This document shows, one piece after another, positions 42,118 to 50,771 of a stretch of 64,000 nucleotides of DNA. Where the stretch lies: NCBI GenBank assembly GCA_041402125.1, contig JAWKSY010000009.1, positions 62,001 through 126,000 on the forward strand, given 5' to 3'. The translations under genes were made by a program, and so were the position numbers. Position 1 is the stretch's first letter, and the number at the start of each line of letters is the position of its first letter. The notes beneath the pieces are model-generated. The model worked only from the letters and a program-made list of their open reading frames with translations, had not been told where the DNA came from and did no database searches. This DNA is from JAWKSY01 sp041402125 (GTDB lineage Bacteria; Planctomycetota; GCA-002687715; DRQF01).

Positions 42118-42411
42118 ATGAGCATCAAGGGTCTCGGCGCACGCGCCCTCGGCCACACGCACGACCAGGCGACCACGTCCCGCATCCGCAAGGACGCCGG
42201 CGCCGCTCGCTCGGCCACGTCCGGCGCGGACGGTTTCGTCGCCTCGGACACCACCGCCCGCATCCGCGGCCACCTCGATCAGGTGCGCGGCGAGCCGGCG
42301 TCCCGCTCCGAACTCGTCGAGCGCGCCCGCGCGCTCGTGCAGTCCGGTGAGATCGACGCCCCGGAGAACATCGCCCGCGCGGCCGAGGGATTCCTCGCCG
42401 GCGGCGCCTGA
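42118..42411 (+). CDS. FlgM-like anti-sigma-28 factor
   Basis: A 97-residue protein with a disordered-looking N-terminal half and a C-terminal half of FlgM character: PASRSELVERARALVQSGEIDAPENIARAAEGFLAGG follows the FlgM pattern of R-x-x-x-V-x-x-x-R/K, I-x-x-G-x-Y/I and a final helix. FlgM holds FliA inactive until the hook is built and FlgM is exported. A near-perfect ribosome site AGGAGG stands nine bases before ATG 42118. FliA is encoded at 45746-46501 and FliA-type promoters precede this gene, as in known FlgM feedback loops. Confidence 0.65.
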   Translation: MSIKGLGARALGHTHDQATTSRIRKDAGAARSATSGADGFVASDTTARIRGHLDQVRGEPASRSELVERARALVQSGEIDAPENIARAAEGFLAGGA

Positions 42412-42436
42412 TCCGGCGAAGCGGACGCACGCGAAA

Positions 42437-42482
42437 CGCGAACGGCCCGCTCTCCTCGCGCGAGGAGAGCGGGCCGTTCGCG
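42437..42482. terminator. Long hairpin between flgM-like and glycosyltransferase genes
   Basis: CGCGAACGGCCCGCTCTCCTCG pairs exactly with its complement ending at 42482, a 22-base stem with almost no loop. It lies between two convergent genes (26 bases on either side) and probably ends both transcripts. Tracts AAA and TTA flank it, so the T-run is weak. Confidence 0.6.
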
Positions 42483-42507
42483 TTACCGGTCCGGCTCGCG
42501 CCGGACT

Positions 42508-44106
42508 TCAGGCCGTCTCGAGCTCGGGGGCCGCGGCGGCCGCCTTGGCGACCCGCGCCTGCGCCACGGACATCCAGCCGACGTAGGCGAAGCCCCAGCC
42601 GAAGAGGCCCATGAAGGGCACCGAGAACCAGAGCTTCTGCCAGATCGAGTAGGCGACGATCATCAGGAAGTAGAACGCGAAGAAGAGGTCGAGCAGCGGC
42701 ATCAGGTTCTTCGCCGCCTTGTACTTCTTCTGCGCCCACTCGGCCTTGCGCCGCTTCTCACCGTCGACCGAGTACTTCGGCGTGCGGACGAAGGGGCTCT
42801 CCTGGTTGAAGAAGGCCTCGAGCACCGCCTTGCTCTGGTTGAGCGCCATGCCCATGCCCATCGCCATGAGGAGCGGCATGAGGTGGAGCTTCTTCCACCA
42901 GGCGCGGTCGATCTCGCGCTCGGCCGTCGCGTAGAAGCTGAGCACGCTCACCGTCGCGCCGAGGAAGAGGGAGAGGTCGAAGGCGATCGCCCAGGGACCG
43001 GCGACCATCTGCGAGCGGTAGTACATCGCGGGCATCATGAGCACGCAGAGCGCCACCATGCCCAGGTAGGTCAGGTTGTTCGTCAGGTGGAAGGTCGCCT
43101 CGACCTTCTGCGAGAAGGTCGCGTTCGGGCTGCGCCAGATCGTGGGCAGGAGCTTCTTCATCGCCTGGATGAAGCCCTTCGCCCAGCGGTGCTGCTGGCT
43201 CTTGAAGCCGTTCATGTCGACCGGAAGCTCGGCCGGGACCGCCTGGTCGACCAGGTAGACGCCGCGCCAGCCGCGGAGCTGCGCGCGGTAGGAGAGGTCG
43301 CAGTCCTCGACGAGCGTGTCGTGCTGCCAGCCGCCCGCGTCGGCGATCGTCGACTTGCGCCAGGTGCCCGCGGTGCCGCTGAAGGTGAAGAAGCGACCCG
43401 AGCGCTGCCGGCCCGTGTGCTCGAGGACGAAGTGTCCGTCGAGGAAGATCGCCTGCATCCGCGTGAGCAGCGAGTGGTTCTCGTTCAGGTGCGCCCAGCG
43501 CGCCTGCACCCAGCCGACCTTCGGGTCGCTGAAGTGGTGGATCTGTCGGCGGATGAAGTCCGACGGCGGCACGAAGTCGGCGTCGAACATGACGATGAAC
43601 TCGCCCTTCGCGGTCTTGAGACCGTTCTCGAGCGCGCCCGCCTTGAAGCCGCTGCGGTTCGTGCGGTGGATCTGTTCGATGTCGACGCCCCGCGCCTGCC
43701 AGGCGGCGACGTGGGCGGCGACGATGTCCCGCGTCTCGTCCGTCGAGTCGTCGACGACCTGGATCTGGAGGCGATCCGAGGGGTAGTCGAGCGCGCAGAC
43801 CGAGTCGATGAGGCGCTCGACGACGTACATCTCGTTGAAGACCGCGAGCTGGACGGTGACCAGCGGGAGGTCTTCCTCGGCGTAGGGCGCGAGCGGCACC
43901 GGCGGATTCGCGCGGTTCCGACGGTACATCCAGATCACGTGGTAGCGATGGATGCCGTAGAGCCAGAGGAAGAAGAGCACGAGGGCGTAGACGCCGAGAA
44001 CGACGATCTTCAGCCAGGCCGCCTCGTCAGGGGCGGCCACGGCGCCTCGCATCAGGCCGTCGTTGAAGACGGCGAAGTCGGTTCCGAACATCCCGAACCC
44101 TCGCAT
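42508..44106 (-). CDS. Membrane glycosyltransferase family 2, cellulose/mannan synthase-like
   Basis: A 532-residue processive-type GT2 enzyme. An N-terminal membrane helix (IVVLGVYALVLFFLWLYG) is followed by a cytoplasmic catalytic domain: VTVQLAVFNEMYVVERL, VVDDSTDETRD, FDADFVPPSDF (DxD), GTAGTWRKSTI, LVEDCDLSYRAQLRGW (TED-type acid) and QQHRWAKG (QxxRW). Four to five further membrane helices follow, with a cytoplasmic loop between. This plan is close to plant CslA-type beta-mannan synthases and related bacterial enzymes. No BcsB or PilZ domain is present. ATG 44106 has GGAGA nine bases upstream; an ATG at 44091 is an alternative. Confidence 0.85.
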   Translation of the reverse strand: MRGFGMFGTDFAVFNDGLMRGAVAAPDEAAWLKIVVLGVYALVLFFLWLYGIHRYHVIWMYRRNRANPPVPLAPYAEEDLPLVTVQLAVFNEMYVVERLIDSVCALDYPSDRLQIQVVDDSTDETRDIVAAHVAAWQARGVDIEQIHRTNRSGFKAGALENGLKTAKGEFIVMFDADFVPPSDFIRRQIHHFSDPKVGWVQARWAHLNENHSLLTRMQAIFLDGHFVLEHTGRQRSGRFFTFSGTAGTWRKSTIADAGGWQHDTLVEDCDLSYRAQLRGWRGVYLVDQAVPAELPVDMNGFKSQQHRWAKGFIQAMKKLLPTIWRSPNATFSQKVEATFHLTNNLTYLGMVALCVLMMPAMYYRSQMVAGPWAIAFDLSLFLGATVSVLSFYATAEREIDRAWWKKLHLMPLLMAMGMGMALNQSKAVLEAFFNQESPFVRTPKYSVDGEKRRKAEWAQKKYKAAKNLMPLLDLFFAFYFLMIVAYSIWQKLWFSVPFMGLFGWGFAYVGWMSVAQARVAKAAAAAPELETA

Positions 44107-44267
44107 GGCCGGCCGGCGGTCTCCGCCGGGCGCCATTCGCCCGATCCGCATCGTATTTCGGCGCTCCCCCGTCGCTTCCGGCGACCGACGAAGAGCCCGA
44201 ACCAGCTGGGGATCTTATCCTTGCGCTCCTGTCCCCCCAAGAACACCCGGACCGGGACCCACGAAGA

Positions 44268-44302
44268 CGCGCCCGGAACGGCGGGGGCCGTCCGGGCGCG
44301 GT
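44268..44302. terminator. Hairpin after the fliA operon
   Basis: CGCGCCCGGA and TCCGGGCGCG form a 10-base stem around a GC-rich loop, about 30-65 bases after the stop of the last lipoprotein gene. The T-run is weak (TCTTCGT on the minus strand). AT-rich sequence near 44310-44340 may hold the promoter of the glycosyltransferase gene. Confidence 0.45.
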
Positions 44303-44333
44303 CTGCGTGTGTAAAGTATTACCAGTGTGAGTT

Positions 44334-45047
44334 TTACGAGTTCTTGTCGCCCTTGGTCTCGACCGCGGCGGCCGGACGCGGGTCTTCCGCCGCCCGAGAT
44401 TCCGGCCGGAGGGATCGCGCGAGGGTCGCGCTGATCCGGTAGGCGGCGTAGGTCGAGAACAGCCGGGGGGAGACGAGGACCTTCTCGTGCTCGACGAGAG
44501 ACTCCGTCGGATCCCGGTAGACGAGGTCGTACCAGTTGTGGGCATCGTCGGCGACGCGGCGGTCGCTGGCGTCGAGGTGGAGGTCGGTGCCCCAGAGCAC
44601 GCGGCCGCTCCGGCAGTCGATCAGGTGCAGTCGCATCCCGATCTGCATCTGGGGGTAGGCCCGGAAGCGGAGCAGGGTGCCGGTGAACACCCCGTCGGCC
44701 CCGAAGCGGCGGTTGAGCGCCAGGAGATCCGCGGTCGAGTAGACGCCCTTCATCCGCGCCGAGTCGAGCTCGATGTCCTCGAGGTCCCGGGCGGTGACGG
44801 GCACGACCTCGAAGAGGCCGCGGCTCGTGATCTGATCGACGAGGGCGTTGCGGAGCGCGAGTTCCTGCGGGCTCTCCGCGTCCTCCATCCGGAGGGGTGG
44901 CAGCACCACGCGTCGCAGCGGCGAGGCCGGGGGCCGTTCGCTGCGATAGGGCACGACGTTCTGCTCGCCGGGCGTGATGTCGACGAGCAGGCAACCCGGC
45001 GCGGCGGCGAGGGCGAGGAGCGCGACGAGCGCCGCGAGGCGCCTCAA
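44334..45047 (-). CDS. Lipoprotein with FlgO/CsgG-like domain, last gene of the fliA operon
   Basis: A 237-residue lipoprotein: signal peptide and lipobox AAAPGC (Cys19). The mature part, with RRVVLPPLRMED, LVDQITSRGLFEVVPVTARDLEDIEL, FGADGVFTGTLLRFRAYP and GRVLWGTDLHL, has the rhythm of the CsgG/GNA1162/FlgO superfamily (VAVLPF, then ALxxxLxxxGxFxVVxR, then GADAVLxGxV). FlgO proteins are outer-membrane components of some flagella; the link to fliA here makes such a role plausible but it is inferred. The start is TTG 45047, overlapping the TGA of the previous gene (TTGA). Confidence 0.7.
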   Translation of the reverse strand: MRRLAALVALLALAAAPGCLLVDITPGEQNVVPYRSERPPASPLRRVVLPPLRMEDAESPQELALRNALVDQITSRGLFEVVPVTARDLEDIELDSARMKGVYSTADLLALNRRFGADGVFTGTLLRFRAYPQMQIGMRLHLIDCRSGRVLWGTDLHLDASDRRVADDAHNWYDLVYRDPTESLVEHEKVLVSPRLFSTYAAYRISATLARSLRPESRAAEDPRPAAAVETKGDKNS

Positions 45048-45517
45048 CGCTCCGCGCCCGGAGCGAGCCCGTCGATCTCGCGCTTCACGATCTCCTGCTT
45101 GCGCCGGATCGCCTCCAGTCGAGCCAGGATGACCTGGCGCTGGTAGTCGCGCTCGCGCTCCCGGGACTGCTCGAGGAGCCCGCGGAGCCGGTCGAGGTCG
45201 GCGCTCAGGCGCTCCTCGCTCTCGGTCGCCATCACGGTCTTCTCCTGGGCGCCCTCGAGCTTCTGCTCGGTCTCGCGCAGGCGCTCCTCGAGCTCGACCT
45301 GGCGCTGGCGCATCTCGTCGATGATCGCGAGATGGTTGTCGTCCTCGTTGCGGGCGTCGAGCTCCGGCGAGGACTCCAGTCGCGGTGCGGCGCTCCCCGA
45401 GTCGGCGGCCGGCTCGAGGATCGGCAGCTTGACGAGGGCATCGCTGGGCGAGGACGTGCAGGCCGTCGCGGCGGCGAGCGCCAGCGGCAGGGCGAGGGTG
45501 AAGAGGCGCGAGATCAT
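45044..45517 (-). CDS. Coiled-coil lipoprotein in the fliA operon
   Basis: A 157-residue lipoprotein. Signal peptide MISRLFTLALPLALAAATAC gives the lipobox AATAC with Cys20. After a short linker the rest is one long charged helix with heptad character from about residue 60 to the end (MRQRQVELEERLRETEQKLEGAQ ... LLEQSRERERDYQRQVILARLEAIRRKQE). It could span the periplasm or form a rod with its neighbour. ATG 45517 overlaps the stop of the previous gene (ATGA), and its stop overlaps the next start. Confidence 0.75.
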   Translation of the reverse strand: MISRLFTLALPLALAAATACTSSPSDALVKLPILEPAADSGSAAPRLESSPELDARNEDDNHLAIIDEMRQRQVELEERLRETEQKLEGAQEKTVMATESEERLSADLDRLRGLLEQSRERERDYQRQVILARLEAIRRKQEIVKREIDGLAPGAER

Positions 45518-45744
45518 GCCGATTCCTCCGGGTAGTCGCATTCCAGGATCATCGTGTGTCCGCACGGACAGGTGACTTCGATGGCGCGGATGAGGTCGCC
45601 GTCGCGATGCAGCTCGACCGTGCAGCGGGCCTCGGGGCCGGTCGGTTCGTGGGCGTGCTTGGCGGCGACGGTGCCGGGGCCGCCGCTGGCCGGGGCGGGC
45701 GAGCGGACGGCGCCGCGCTTGATGATGCGTCCCTTGGATTCCAC
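45514..45744 (-). CDS. Small protein with CPCGH motif, fliA operon
   Basis: A 76-residue protein. After a basic N-terminus (MESKGRIIKRGAVRSPAP) the C-terminal half has CTVELHRDGDLIRAIEVTCPCGHTMILECDYPEE. The cysteines and His of CPCGH plus a later Cys could form a metal knuckle. No family is recognised. It starts one base after the fliA stop codon and overlaps the lipoprotein gene by 4 bases, so it is firmly within the operon. Confidence 0.7.
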   Translation of the reverse strand: MESKGRIIKRGAVRSPAPASGGPGTVAAKHAHEPTGPEARCTVELHRDGDLIRAIEVTCPCGHTMILECDYPEESA

Positions 45745-45745
45745 G

Positions 45746-46501
45746 TCAGGCTCCCGTTCGATCGGCGGCGCCGAGCGCCTTGTTGAGGCGGAAGACGGCC
45801 CGGCTGTGGATCTGCGACACCCGCGATTCGGTGACGCCGAGCACCTCGCCGATCTCCTTCAGGAGGAGGCCTTCGCCGTAGTAGAGGACGATCATGTGCC
45901 GCTCCTTCTCGGGCAGCTTCGCGATCTCCTCCTTGAGCTGTTCCAGGAGCTCGCCGCGCTCCACGATGTCGTCGGGCGTCGCGGTGCGCATGCAGCGCAG
46001 GCAGTCCTCGAGTCGGCTCGATCCGTCCTCGTCGGACTCGCCCTCCTGCAGGCTGAGGACCGCGGCGCCGTGCATGTTGACGAGGACGTCCTCGACCTGC
46101 TCGACCGTCAGGGCCATCGCCTCGGCGAGCTCCTCGGGCGTGGGCGTGCGGCCCAGGACCTCCTCGAGCTCCTCCGTCGTGCGGTGGAAGTGCTTGATGC
46201 GGTCACGGCGGGAGCGGGGCAGGACGTCGTAGCGGCGGAGCTCGTCGAGCACCGCGCCCCGGATCGCGACGTAGGCGTGCGTCTTGAACTGCGCCCCGCG
46301 ATTGGGATTGAAGGTCCGGGCCGCGTTCATCAGCCCGAGGACGCCGACCTCGAAGAGGTCGTCGAGATCCATGAAGGACGGCGGCGTGACCGGCAGCCGG
46401 CCGATGACGTGACGCACGAGCGGCAGGTAGTCGACGACGAGCGCGTTGCGCTCCTCGTCGTTCATCGTGCCCGCCGCGTAGGCCTCGTCCGCGTAGTTCA
46501 T
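45746..46501 (-). CDS. fliA: Flagellar sigma factor FliA (sigma-28)
   Basis: A 251-residue sigma factor of the FliA/WhiG group. NALVVDYLPLVRHVIGRLPVT and FMDLDDLFEVGVLGLMNAARTF are region 2.1-2.2, FKTHAYVAIRGAVLDELR is the FliA-type region 2.4 with the conserved RGAxxDELR, DVLPRSRRDRIK is region 3, and LLLKEIGEVLGVTESRVSQIHSRAV is region 4.2. It controls late flagellar genes. Its stop is followed at once by a small gene and its ATG overlaps the small membrane gene upstream. The usual flhF-flhG neighbours between flhA and fliA are not here. Confidence 0.93.
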   Translation of the reverse strand: MNYADEAYAAGTMNDEERNALVVDYLPLVRHVIGRLPVTPPSFMDLDDLFEVGVLGLMNAARTFNPNRGAQFKTHAYVAIRGAVLDELRRYDVLPRSRRDRIKHFHRTTEELEEVLGRTPTPEELAEAMALTVEQVEDVLVNMHGAAVLSLQEGESDEDGSSRLEDCLRCMRTATPDDIVERGELLEQLKEEIAKLPEKERHMIVLYYGEGLLLKEIGEVLGVTESRVSQIHSRAVFRLNKALGAADRTGA

Positions 46502-46746
46502 CCCGCGGGCGCCTCCCGGCTCGTGCGACGTCGCGCGATCGCCGACGTGATCAGGCCCCGGGCCAGCAGCCGGACCGCCAGGCCGACGACGACGTAGACG
46601 ACCGTTCCCGCCACCACGAGACGGAACGCCGCCGTCTCGAGGGAAAGCCCTCTCCAGGCGGCGAACAGCACCGACGCGGCGGCCGTGATCAGCGCGGCGA
46701 TCGCGCCGACGAGCTGTCCGAAGGTTCGAGCGGCGAAGCGTTCCAT
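46498..46746 (-). CDS. Small two-helix membrane protein upstream of fliA
   Basis: An 82-residue protein with two membrane helices (LVGAIAALITAAASVLFAAW and LVVAGTVVYVVVGLAVRLLA) and a basic C-terminal tail RRRTSREAPAG in the cytoplasm. It overlaps the fliA start by 4 bases. In other flagellar clusters a small membrane protein can stand near fliA or the export genes, but I see no diagnostic motif. First gene of the fliA unit. Confidence 0.65.
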   Translation of the reverse strand: MERFAARTFGQLVGAIAALITAAASVLFAAWRGLSLETAAFRLVVAGTVVYVVVGLAVRLLARGLITSAIARRRTSREAPAG

Positions 46747-46922
46747 CGATCGGCGCGGTTCCCGTGAAGAGGTGTCACGGGATCTTCATCGGCATTTTCA
46801 TGCAGTCGACTGGAGTCCCGCCCCGCGTTCGCGGCGACGATCTCGCGCTTCGGCTTCCCCGGAACGCGCCGCGGCGGCGGACCTCCCGGAGGAGACCCGC
46901 CGCCGCGGCGAGAAGGGTCATC

Positions 46923-46946
46923 GGGGCTCCCGGAAGGAGCCCCGGA
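46923..46946. terminator. Hairpin between the small secreted-protein gene and the fliA unit
   Basis: GGGGCTCC and GGAGCCCC form a perfect stem with a CGGAA-type loop just beyond the stop of the gene at 46950. No T-run on the minus strand. It may be a Rho-aided end. Confidence 0.4.
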
Positions 46947-46949
46947 AGA

Positions 46950-47399
46950 TCAGGGCCGGCCCGTCCGGGGCCGGGAGTCCGCGCCCCGGTCCACGGGCTC
47001 GACCACCAGCGTGAAGGTCTGGCTGACCCGCGTCGCCCGTCCGTCGAACGCGGCGGCCCGGAGCTGGATGACGGAACCGGCGAGCGCGAGGGGAAGGTGG
47101 GCGCGGCCGACGTGGCTCCCGCGATCCGAGACGCGATCGAGGTCCATCACCCAGGCCGTCTCGGGGTCGAAGTCGCCGAGCCCTCCCGGGCCGGGGAGGG
47201 AGGCCCCGAGCACGATCGAGGCGCCGAGGTCGACGCGACCGGTGACCTGGTAGCCGAAGTTCTCGCCGGCGGCCGCGAAGCCGTAGACGCCGGGAACGCC
47301 GGGGGCGGTGAGTTCGAGATGGAGCTCCTGCGCGGCGGCGGGGCCGGCCAGCGCGACGAGGAGCGAAAGGGCCGCGATCGAGCGCGAGAGCCGTTTCAT
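46950..47399 (-). CDS. Small secreted protein
   Basis: A 149-residue exported protein: signal peptide MKRLSRSIAALSLLVALAGPAAAQ, then a beta-rich domain (ELHLELTAPGVPGVYGFAAAGENFGYQVTGRVDLGASIVLGASLPGPGG) without cysteines. Function unknown. It lies between flhA and the fliA unit on the same strand, about 160 bases after flhA and 200 bases before the small membrane gene. Confidence 0.65.
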   Translation of the reverse strand: MKRLSRSIAALSLLVALAGPAAAQELHLELTAPGVPGVYGFAAAGENFGYQVTGRVDLGASIVLGASLPGPGGLGDFDPETAWVMDLDRVSDRGSHVGRAHLPLALAGSVIQLRAAAFDGRATRVSQTFTLVVEPVDRGADSRPRTGRP

Positions 47400-47513
47400 G
47401 GTCGTCTCCTCCGATTCCGGCGGGACCGAAGGGTCCCGCTCCGGAGGGTCATGTCGTCGCGTCGGCGGCGGTGACGGGAATCACCGCGAATCCGCGGGGA
47501 CATCGCGGCGCGC

Positions 47514-47544
47514 CTCGACCGACGGCGTCGCCGTCGGTCGAGGG
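47514..47544. terminator. Perfect 14-base hairpin after flhA
   Basis: CCTCGACCGACGGC (47514-47527) and its exact complement (47531-47544) around a GTC loop, 17 bases after the flhA stop. There is no T-run, but its place at the end of the fliOPQR-flhBA unit suggests a terminator or RNA 3'-end protector. A second hairpin (GCGGGACC-GAAG-GGTCCCGC) lies near 47421-47440. Confidence 0.5.
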
Positions 47545-47561
47545 TCGGCCCGCGGCGGACC

Positions 47562-49664
47562 TCACATGGACTGGGCGGCCGCCATCTCCGCGCTCGGCGC
47601 GGTGAGGTCGATCTGGCCCACGGGCTCGATCCGCCGGGCCGTGGTCACCTCGTTGTAGGAGAGCACGGGGATCTTCGGATCGAGGCCGGCGAGCATGTCC
47701 GCGAGGTGACGCCGCACGGTGGCGCGCGCGAGGATGATCGGATCGTGCCCGCGCTGCATGGCGGCCCCGTAGGTCTCCAGGACGCGCTCGCGGAGCCGCG
47801 CCAGCGGGACCGACTCGGCGCCGACCGCCTCCCGACCGGTCACCTCGGCCTCGAGCGCCGCCTCCACCCGCGGGTCGAGCACGATCGCGCGCAGGACGCC
47901 GTCGGGTCCGAGGTGGCGCGCGGTCAGCATCCGTCCCAGGCGCTGACGCACGAGCTCCGTGAGGTGACCGAGGTCCTTCGTCTTGCGTCCGTTGTCCGCG
48001 AGCACCTCGAGGATCGAGGGCAGGTTCTTGATCGGGATGCGCTCGGAGAGGAGTTCCTGCAGCACCGCCTGGACCTCGCCCAGTCCCAGGACGTCGGGGA
48101 TCAGCTCCTCGACGATGGCGGGCGAGTTCTCCTTCACCCGGTCGAGCAGGGTCCGGACGTCCTGCCGCGAGAGCAGCTCGGGCGCGTGGCGGCGCAGCGT
48201 CTCCGTCAGGTGCGTCACGAGGACGCTCGTCGCGTCGACGACGGTGTAGCCCGCGATCTCCGCGTCGGAACGTCGCTCCTCCCGCACCCAGGTCGCGGGG
48301 AGTCCGAAGGTCGGGTCCTCGCCCCGGATGCCCGGCAGCTCGCCCTCGGCCGTGCCGGGGTCCATCGCGAGGACGTGCTCCGGATAGAGCTCGCCCCGCG
48401 CGACCTCCTGCCCGCCGACGAGGATCCGGTAGGCGTTGGCGTCGAGACCGAGGTTGTCCTTCATGCGGATCGGCGGGACGACGAGACCCAGGTCGCGGGC
48501 GAATTGCCGCCGGATCATGCCGATGTGATCGAGGAGGCCGCCCTTGCGGTCCGCGTCGACGAGGGGGATGAGGCGGAATCCCACCTCGATCCCGAGCCGG
48601 TCGACCTCGAGGAGACGACCGAGCTGATCGTCGCTGAGCTCCGGTCCCTCCGGCTCGGGCTCCGGCGGCGCGGGCTCGTTCTTCGCCGCCTCCTCGCGCT
48701 CCTCCCGCGTCTTCAGCGTCCGCTGCACCACGAAGAGCGCGATGCCCAGCAGGACGAAGGGGAGCTTCGGGAAGCCCGGAACGAGCGCCAGCAGCAGCAT
48801 GACCGCCGCCCCGGTGCCGATCGCGCGGCGGTTGCCGAGGAGCTGGCTGCCGAACTCGGTCGCGAAGCGCTGCTTCGAGGAGGTCTTGGTCACGAGGAGA
48901 CCGGCCGCGACGGCGATGATGAGCGCGGGGATCTGGCTGACCAGGCCGTCGCCGATCGTGAGGATCGAGTACTTCTCGAGCGCGGCCGTGATGCTGAGGC
49001 CGCCGCCCATGCCGATGATCACGCCGCCGATCACGTTGACGACGTTGATGATCAGGCCGGCGATCGCATCGCCGCGGACGAACTTCGACGCGCCGTCCAT
49101 CGACCCGTAGAACTCCGCCTCCTGCGCGATCTTCTCGCGACGCTCGCGCGCGTCGGTCTCGGTGATGAGGCCGGAGTTGAGGTCGGCGTCGATCGCCATC
49201 TGCTTGCCGGGCATGGCGTCCAGGGTGAAGCGCGCCGCGACCTCGCTGACGCGCCCCGAGCCCTTCGTGATCACGATGAACTGGATGATCACCAGGATCG
49301 CGAAGATGATGACGCCCACGACGAGATCGCCGCCGACGACGAAGTCGCCGAAGGACTGGATGACGGATCCGGCCTGGCCCTTCAGCAGGATCAACCGGGT
49401 CGACGCCACGTTCAGGGCCAGCCGGAACAGCGTGGTCAGGAGAAGGATCGTCGGATAGGTCGAGAGCTCGAGGGCCTCGCGGGCGCCGAGCGTGATCAGC
49501 AGCACGAGGATGCCGAAGCTGATGTTCACCGCGATCAGCACGTCCAGCAGGGCCGGCGGCAGCGGGATGATGAGGACGAAGATCATCGCCATCACGCCGA
49601 GTCCGAGCAGCACCTCGCTGCGGACGCCGGACTTGTCGGTGGCGGACTTCACGAGCTCGGCCAT
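47562..49664 (-). CDS. flhA: Flagellar export gate protein FlhA
   Basis: A 700-residue FlhA, the large gate and cargo-docking component of the flagellar type III export apparatus. Eight membrane helices in the first 320 residues (for example VLLGLGVMAMIFVLIIPLPPALLDV). The FHIPEP-type signature region is present as STYPTILLLTTLFRLALNVASTRLIL and the cytoplasmic loop GSGRVSEVAARFTLDAMPGKQMAIDADLNSGLITE. The C-terminal nonameric ring domain runs from about residue 350 to the end. It follows flhB by 18 bases. Confidence 0.95.
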   Translation of the reverse strand: MAELVKSATDKSGVRSEVLLGLGVMAMIFVLIIPLPPALLDVLIAVNISFGILVLLITLGAREALELSTYPTILLLTTLFRLALNVASTRLILLKGQAGSVIQSFGDFVVGGDLVVGVIIFAILVIIQFIVITKGSGRVSEVAARFTLDAMPGKQMAIDADLNSGLITETDARERREKIAQEAEFYGSMDGASKFVRGDAIAGLIINVVNVIGGVIIGMGGGLSITAALEKYSILTIGDGLVSQIPALIIAVAAGLLVTKTSSKQRFATEFGSQLLGNRRAIGTGAAVMLLLALVPGFPKLPFVLLGIALFVVQRTLKTREEREEAAKNEPAPPEPEPEGPELSDDQLGRLLEVDRLGIEVGFRLIPLVDADRKGGLLDHIGMIRRQFARDLGLVVPPIRMKDNLGLDANAYRILVGGQEVARGELYPEHVLAMDPGTAEGELPGIRGEDPTFGLPATWVREERRSDAEIAGYTVVDATSVLVTHLTETLRRHAPELLSRQDVRTLLDRVKENSPAIVEELIPDVLGLGEVQAVLQELLSERIPIKNLPSILEVLADNGRKTKDLGHLTELVRQRLGRMLTARHLGPDGVLRAIVLDPRVEAALEAEVTGREAVGAESVPLARLRERVLETYGAAMQRGHDPIILARATVRRHLADMLAGLDPKIPVLSYNEVTTARRIEPVGQIDLTAPSAEMAAAQSM

Positions 49665-49682
49665 GCCTGCATCCTCCCCGGA

Positions 49683-50768
49683 TCAGACGCCGGTGGTCGC
49701 GCTGCGGCGCGGCCCCCGGTCCTTCTTCTTGAACACGATCGCGAGCAGCTCCGCCACGGCGCGGAAGAGACGCTCGGGAATCCAGTCGCCGACCTTCACG
49801 ACGCGATAGAGCTCGCGCGCGAGCGGCTTGTTGATGACGACCTCGACCCCGGCCTCCTCCGCGATGCGGATGATGGTCAGGGCCATGAGCGCGCGACCCT
49901 TGGCGACGACGCGCGGGGCGGCGTCGCCGTCCTCGTACTTGAGCGCGACCGCGAAGTGAGTCGGGTTACGAACGACGACGGTCGACTCCTCGACGTCGCG
50001 CTTCATCCGCGACATCGCGGCCTTGCGCTGGATCTCGCGGATCTTCCCCTTGACCTTCGGGTCGCCCTCGGACTGCTTCGCCTCGTCCTTGACGTCCTGC
50101 TTCGTCATCATCAGGTCCTTGTTGTGCTTCCATCGGCGGTAGAGCAGGTCGATGAGGCCGATGACGAGGAGCCCGCCGCCGACGCGGAAGCAGAGCAGGA
50201 AGACGAGATCGATGAGCTCGAGGATGATCTCCGTCAGGGGACGTCCGGCGAGCGCGTCGAAGCGCGCCACGGCGCCGGAGAGCGTCATCCAGCAGACCGT
50301 GCCGACGAGCGCCAGCTTCACCAGGCTCTGCAGCGTCTGCACCAGGTTGTCGAGGCCGAAGAGCTTCTTGACGCCCTGCGCCGGGTTCAGCTTGTCGAAC
50401 TTCGGCTCGAGCGCCTTCGAGCTGATCCGGAAGCCGATCTGCAGCACGCTGCTCGCCACGACGGTGACGAAGATGACCGCGAAGATCGGTCCCGTGGCCG
50501 CGAAGCAGATGTTCGCGATCATGCGCAGGAGCGCGGTCGGGTCCCCGTCCATGAGGTCGTTCACGGGCAGGCTGAAGAAACGGATGAACTCCGGGATCAG
50601 CCGCCCGATCGCCTCCGCCGCGCCGAGCCGGATCGCCGCGATCGAGACGAGGAAGACGAGGGCCCCGACGATCTCGCGGCTGAGCGGGGTCTGGCCGCGC
50701 TCGCGCGCCTCGTCGAGCCGCTTGCCGGTCGGTTGTTCTGTTTTCTCCTGGTCCTTGTCGTCGGCCAT
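49683..50768 (-). CDS. flhB: Flagellar export switch protein FlhB
   Basis: A 361-residue FlhB, which switches export from hook to filament substrates by self-cleavage. The N-terminal cytoplasmic QEKTEQPTGKRLDEARERGQ is conserved, four membrane helices follow, and the autocleavage site NPTHFAVALKY is present with Asn at about residue 268, close to the E. coli position. The C-terminal domain ends with a KKKDRGPRR-type basic tail. It begins three bases after the fliR stop. Confidence 0.95.
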   Translation of the reverse strand: MADDKDQEKTEQPTGKRLDEARERGQTPLSREIVGALVFLVSIAAIRLGAAEAIGRLIPEFIRFFSLPVNDLMDGDPTALLRMIANICFAATGPIFAVIFVTVVASSVLQIGFRISSKALEPKFDKLNPAQGVKKLFGLDNLVQTLQSLVKLALVGTVCWMTLSGAVARFDALAGRPLTEIILELIDLVFLLCFRVGGGLLVIGLIDLLYRRWKHNKDLMMTKQDVKDEAKQSEGDPKVKGKIREIQRKAAMSRMKRDVEESTVVVRNPTHFAVALKYEDGDAAPRVVAKGRALMALTIIRIAEEAGVEVVINKPLARELYRVVKVGDWIPERLFRAVAELLAIVFKKKDRGPRRSATTGV

Positions 50769-50771
50769 CGC

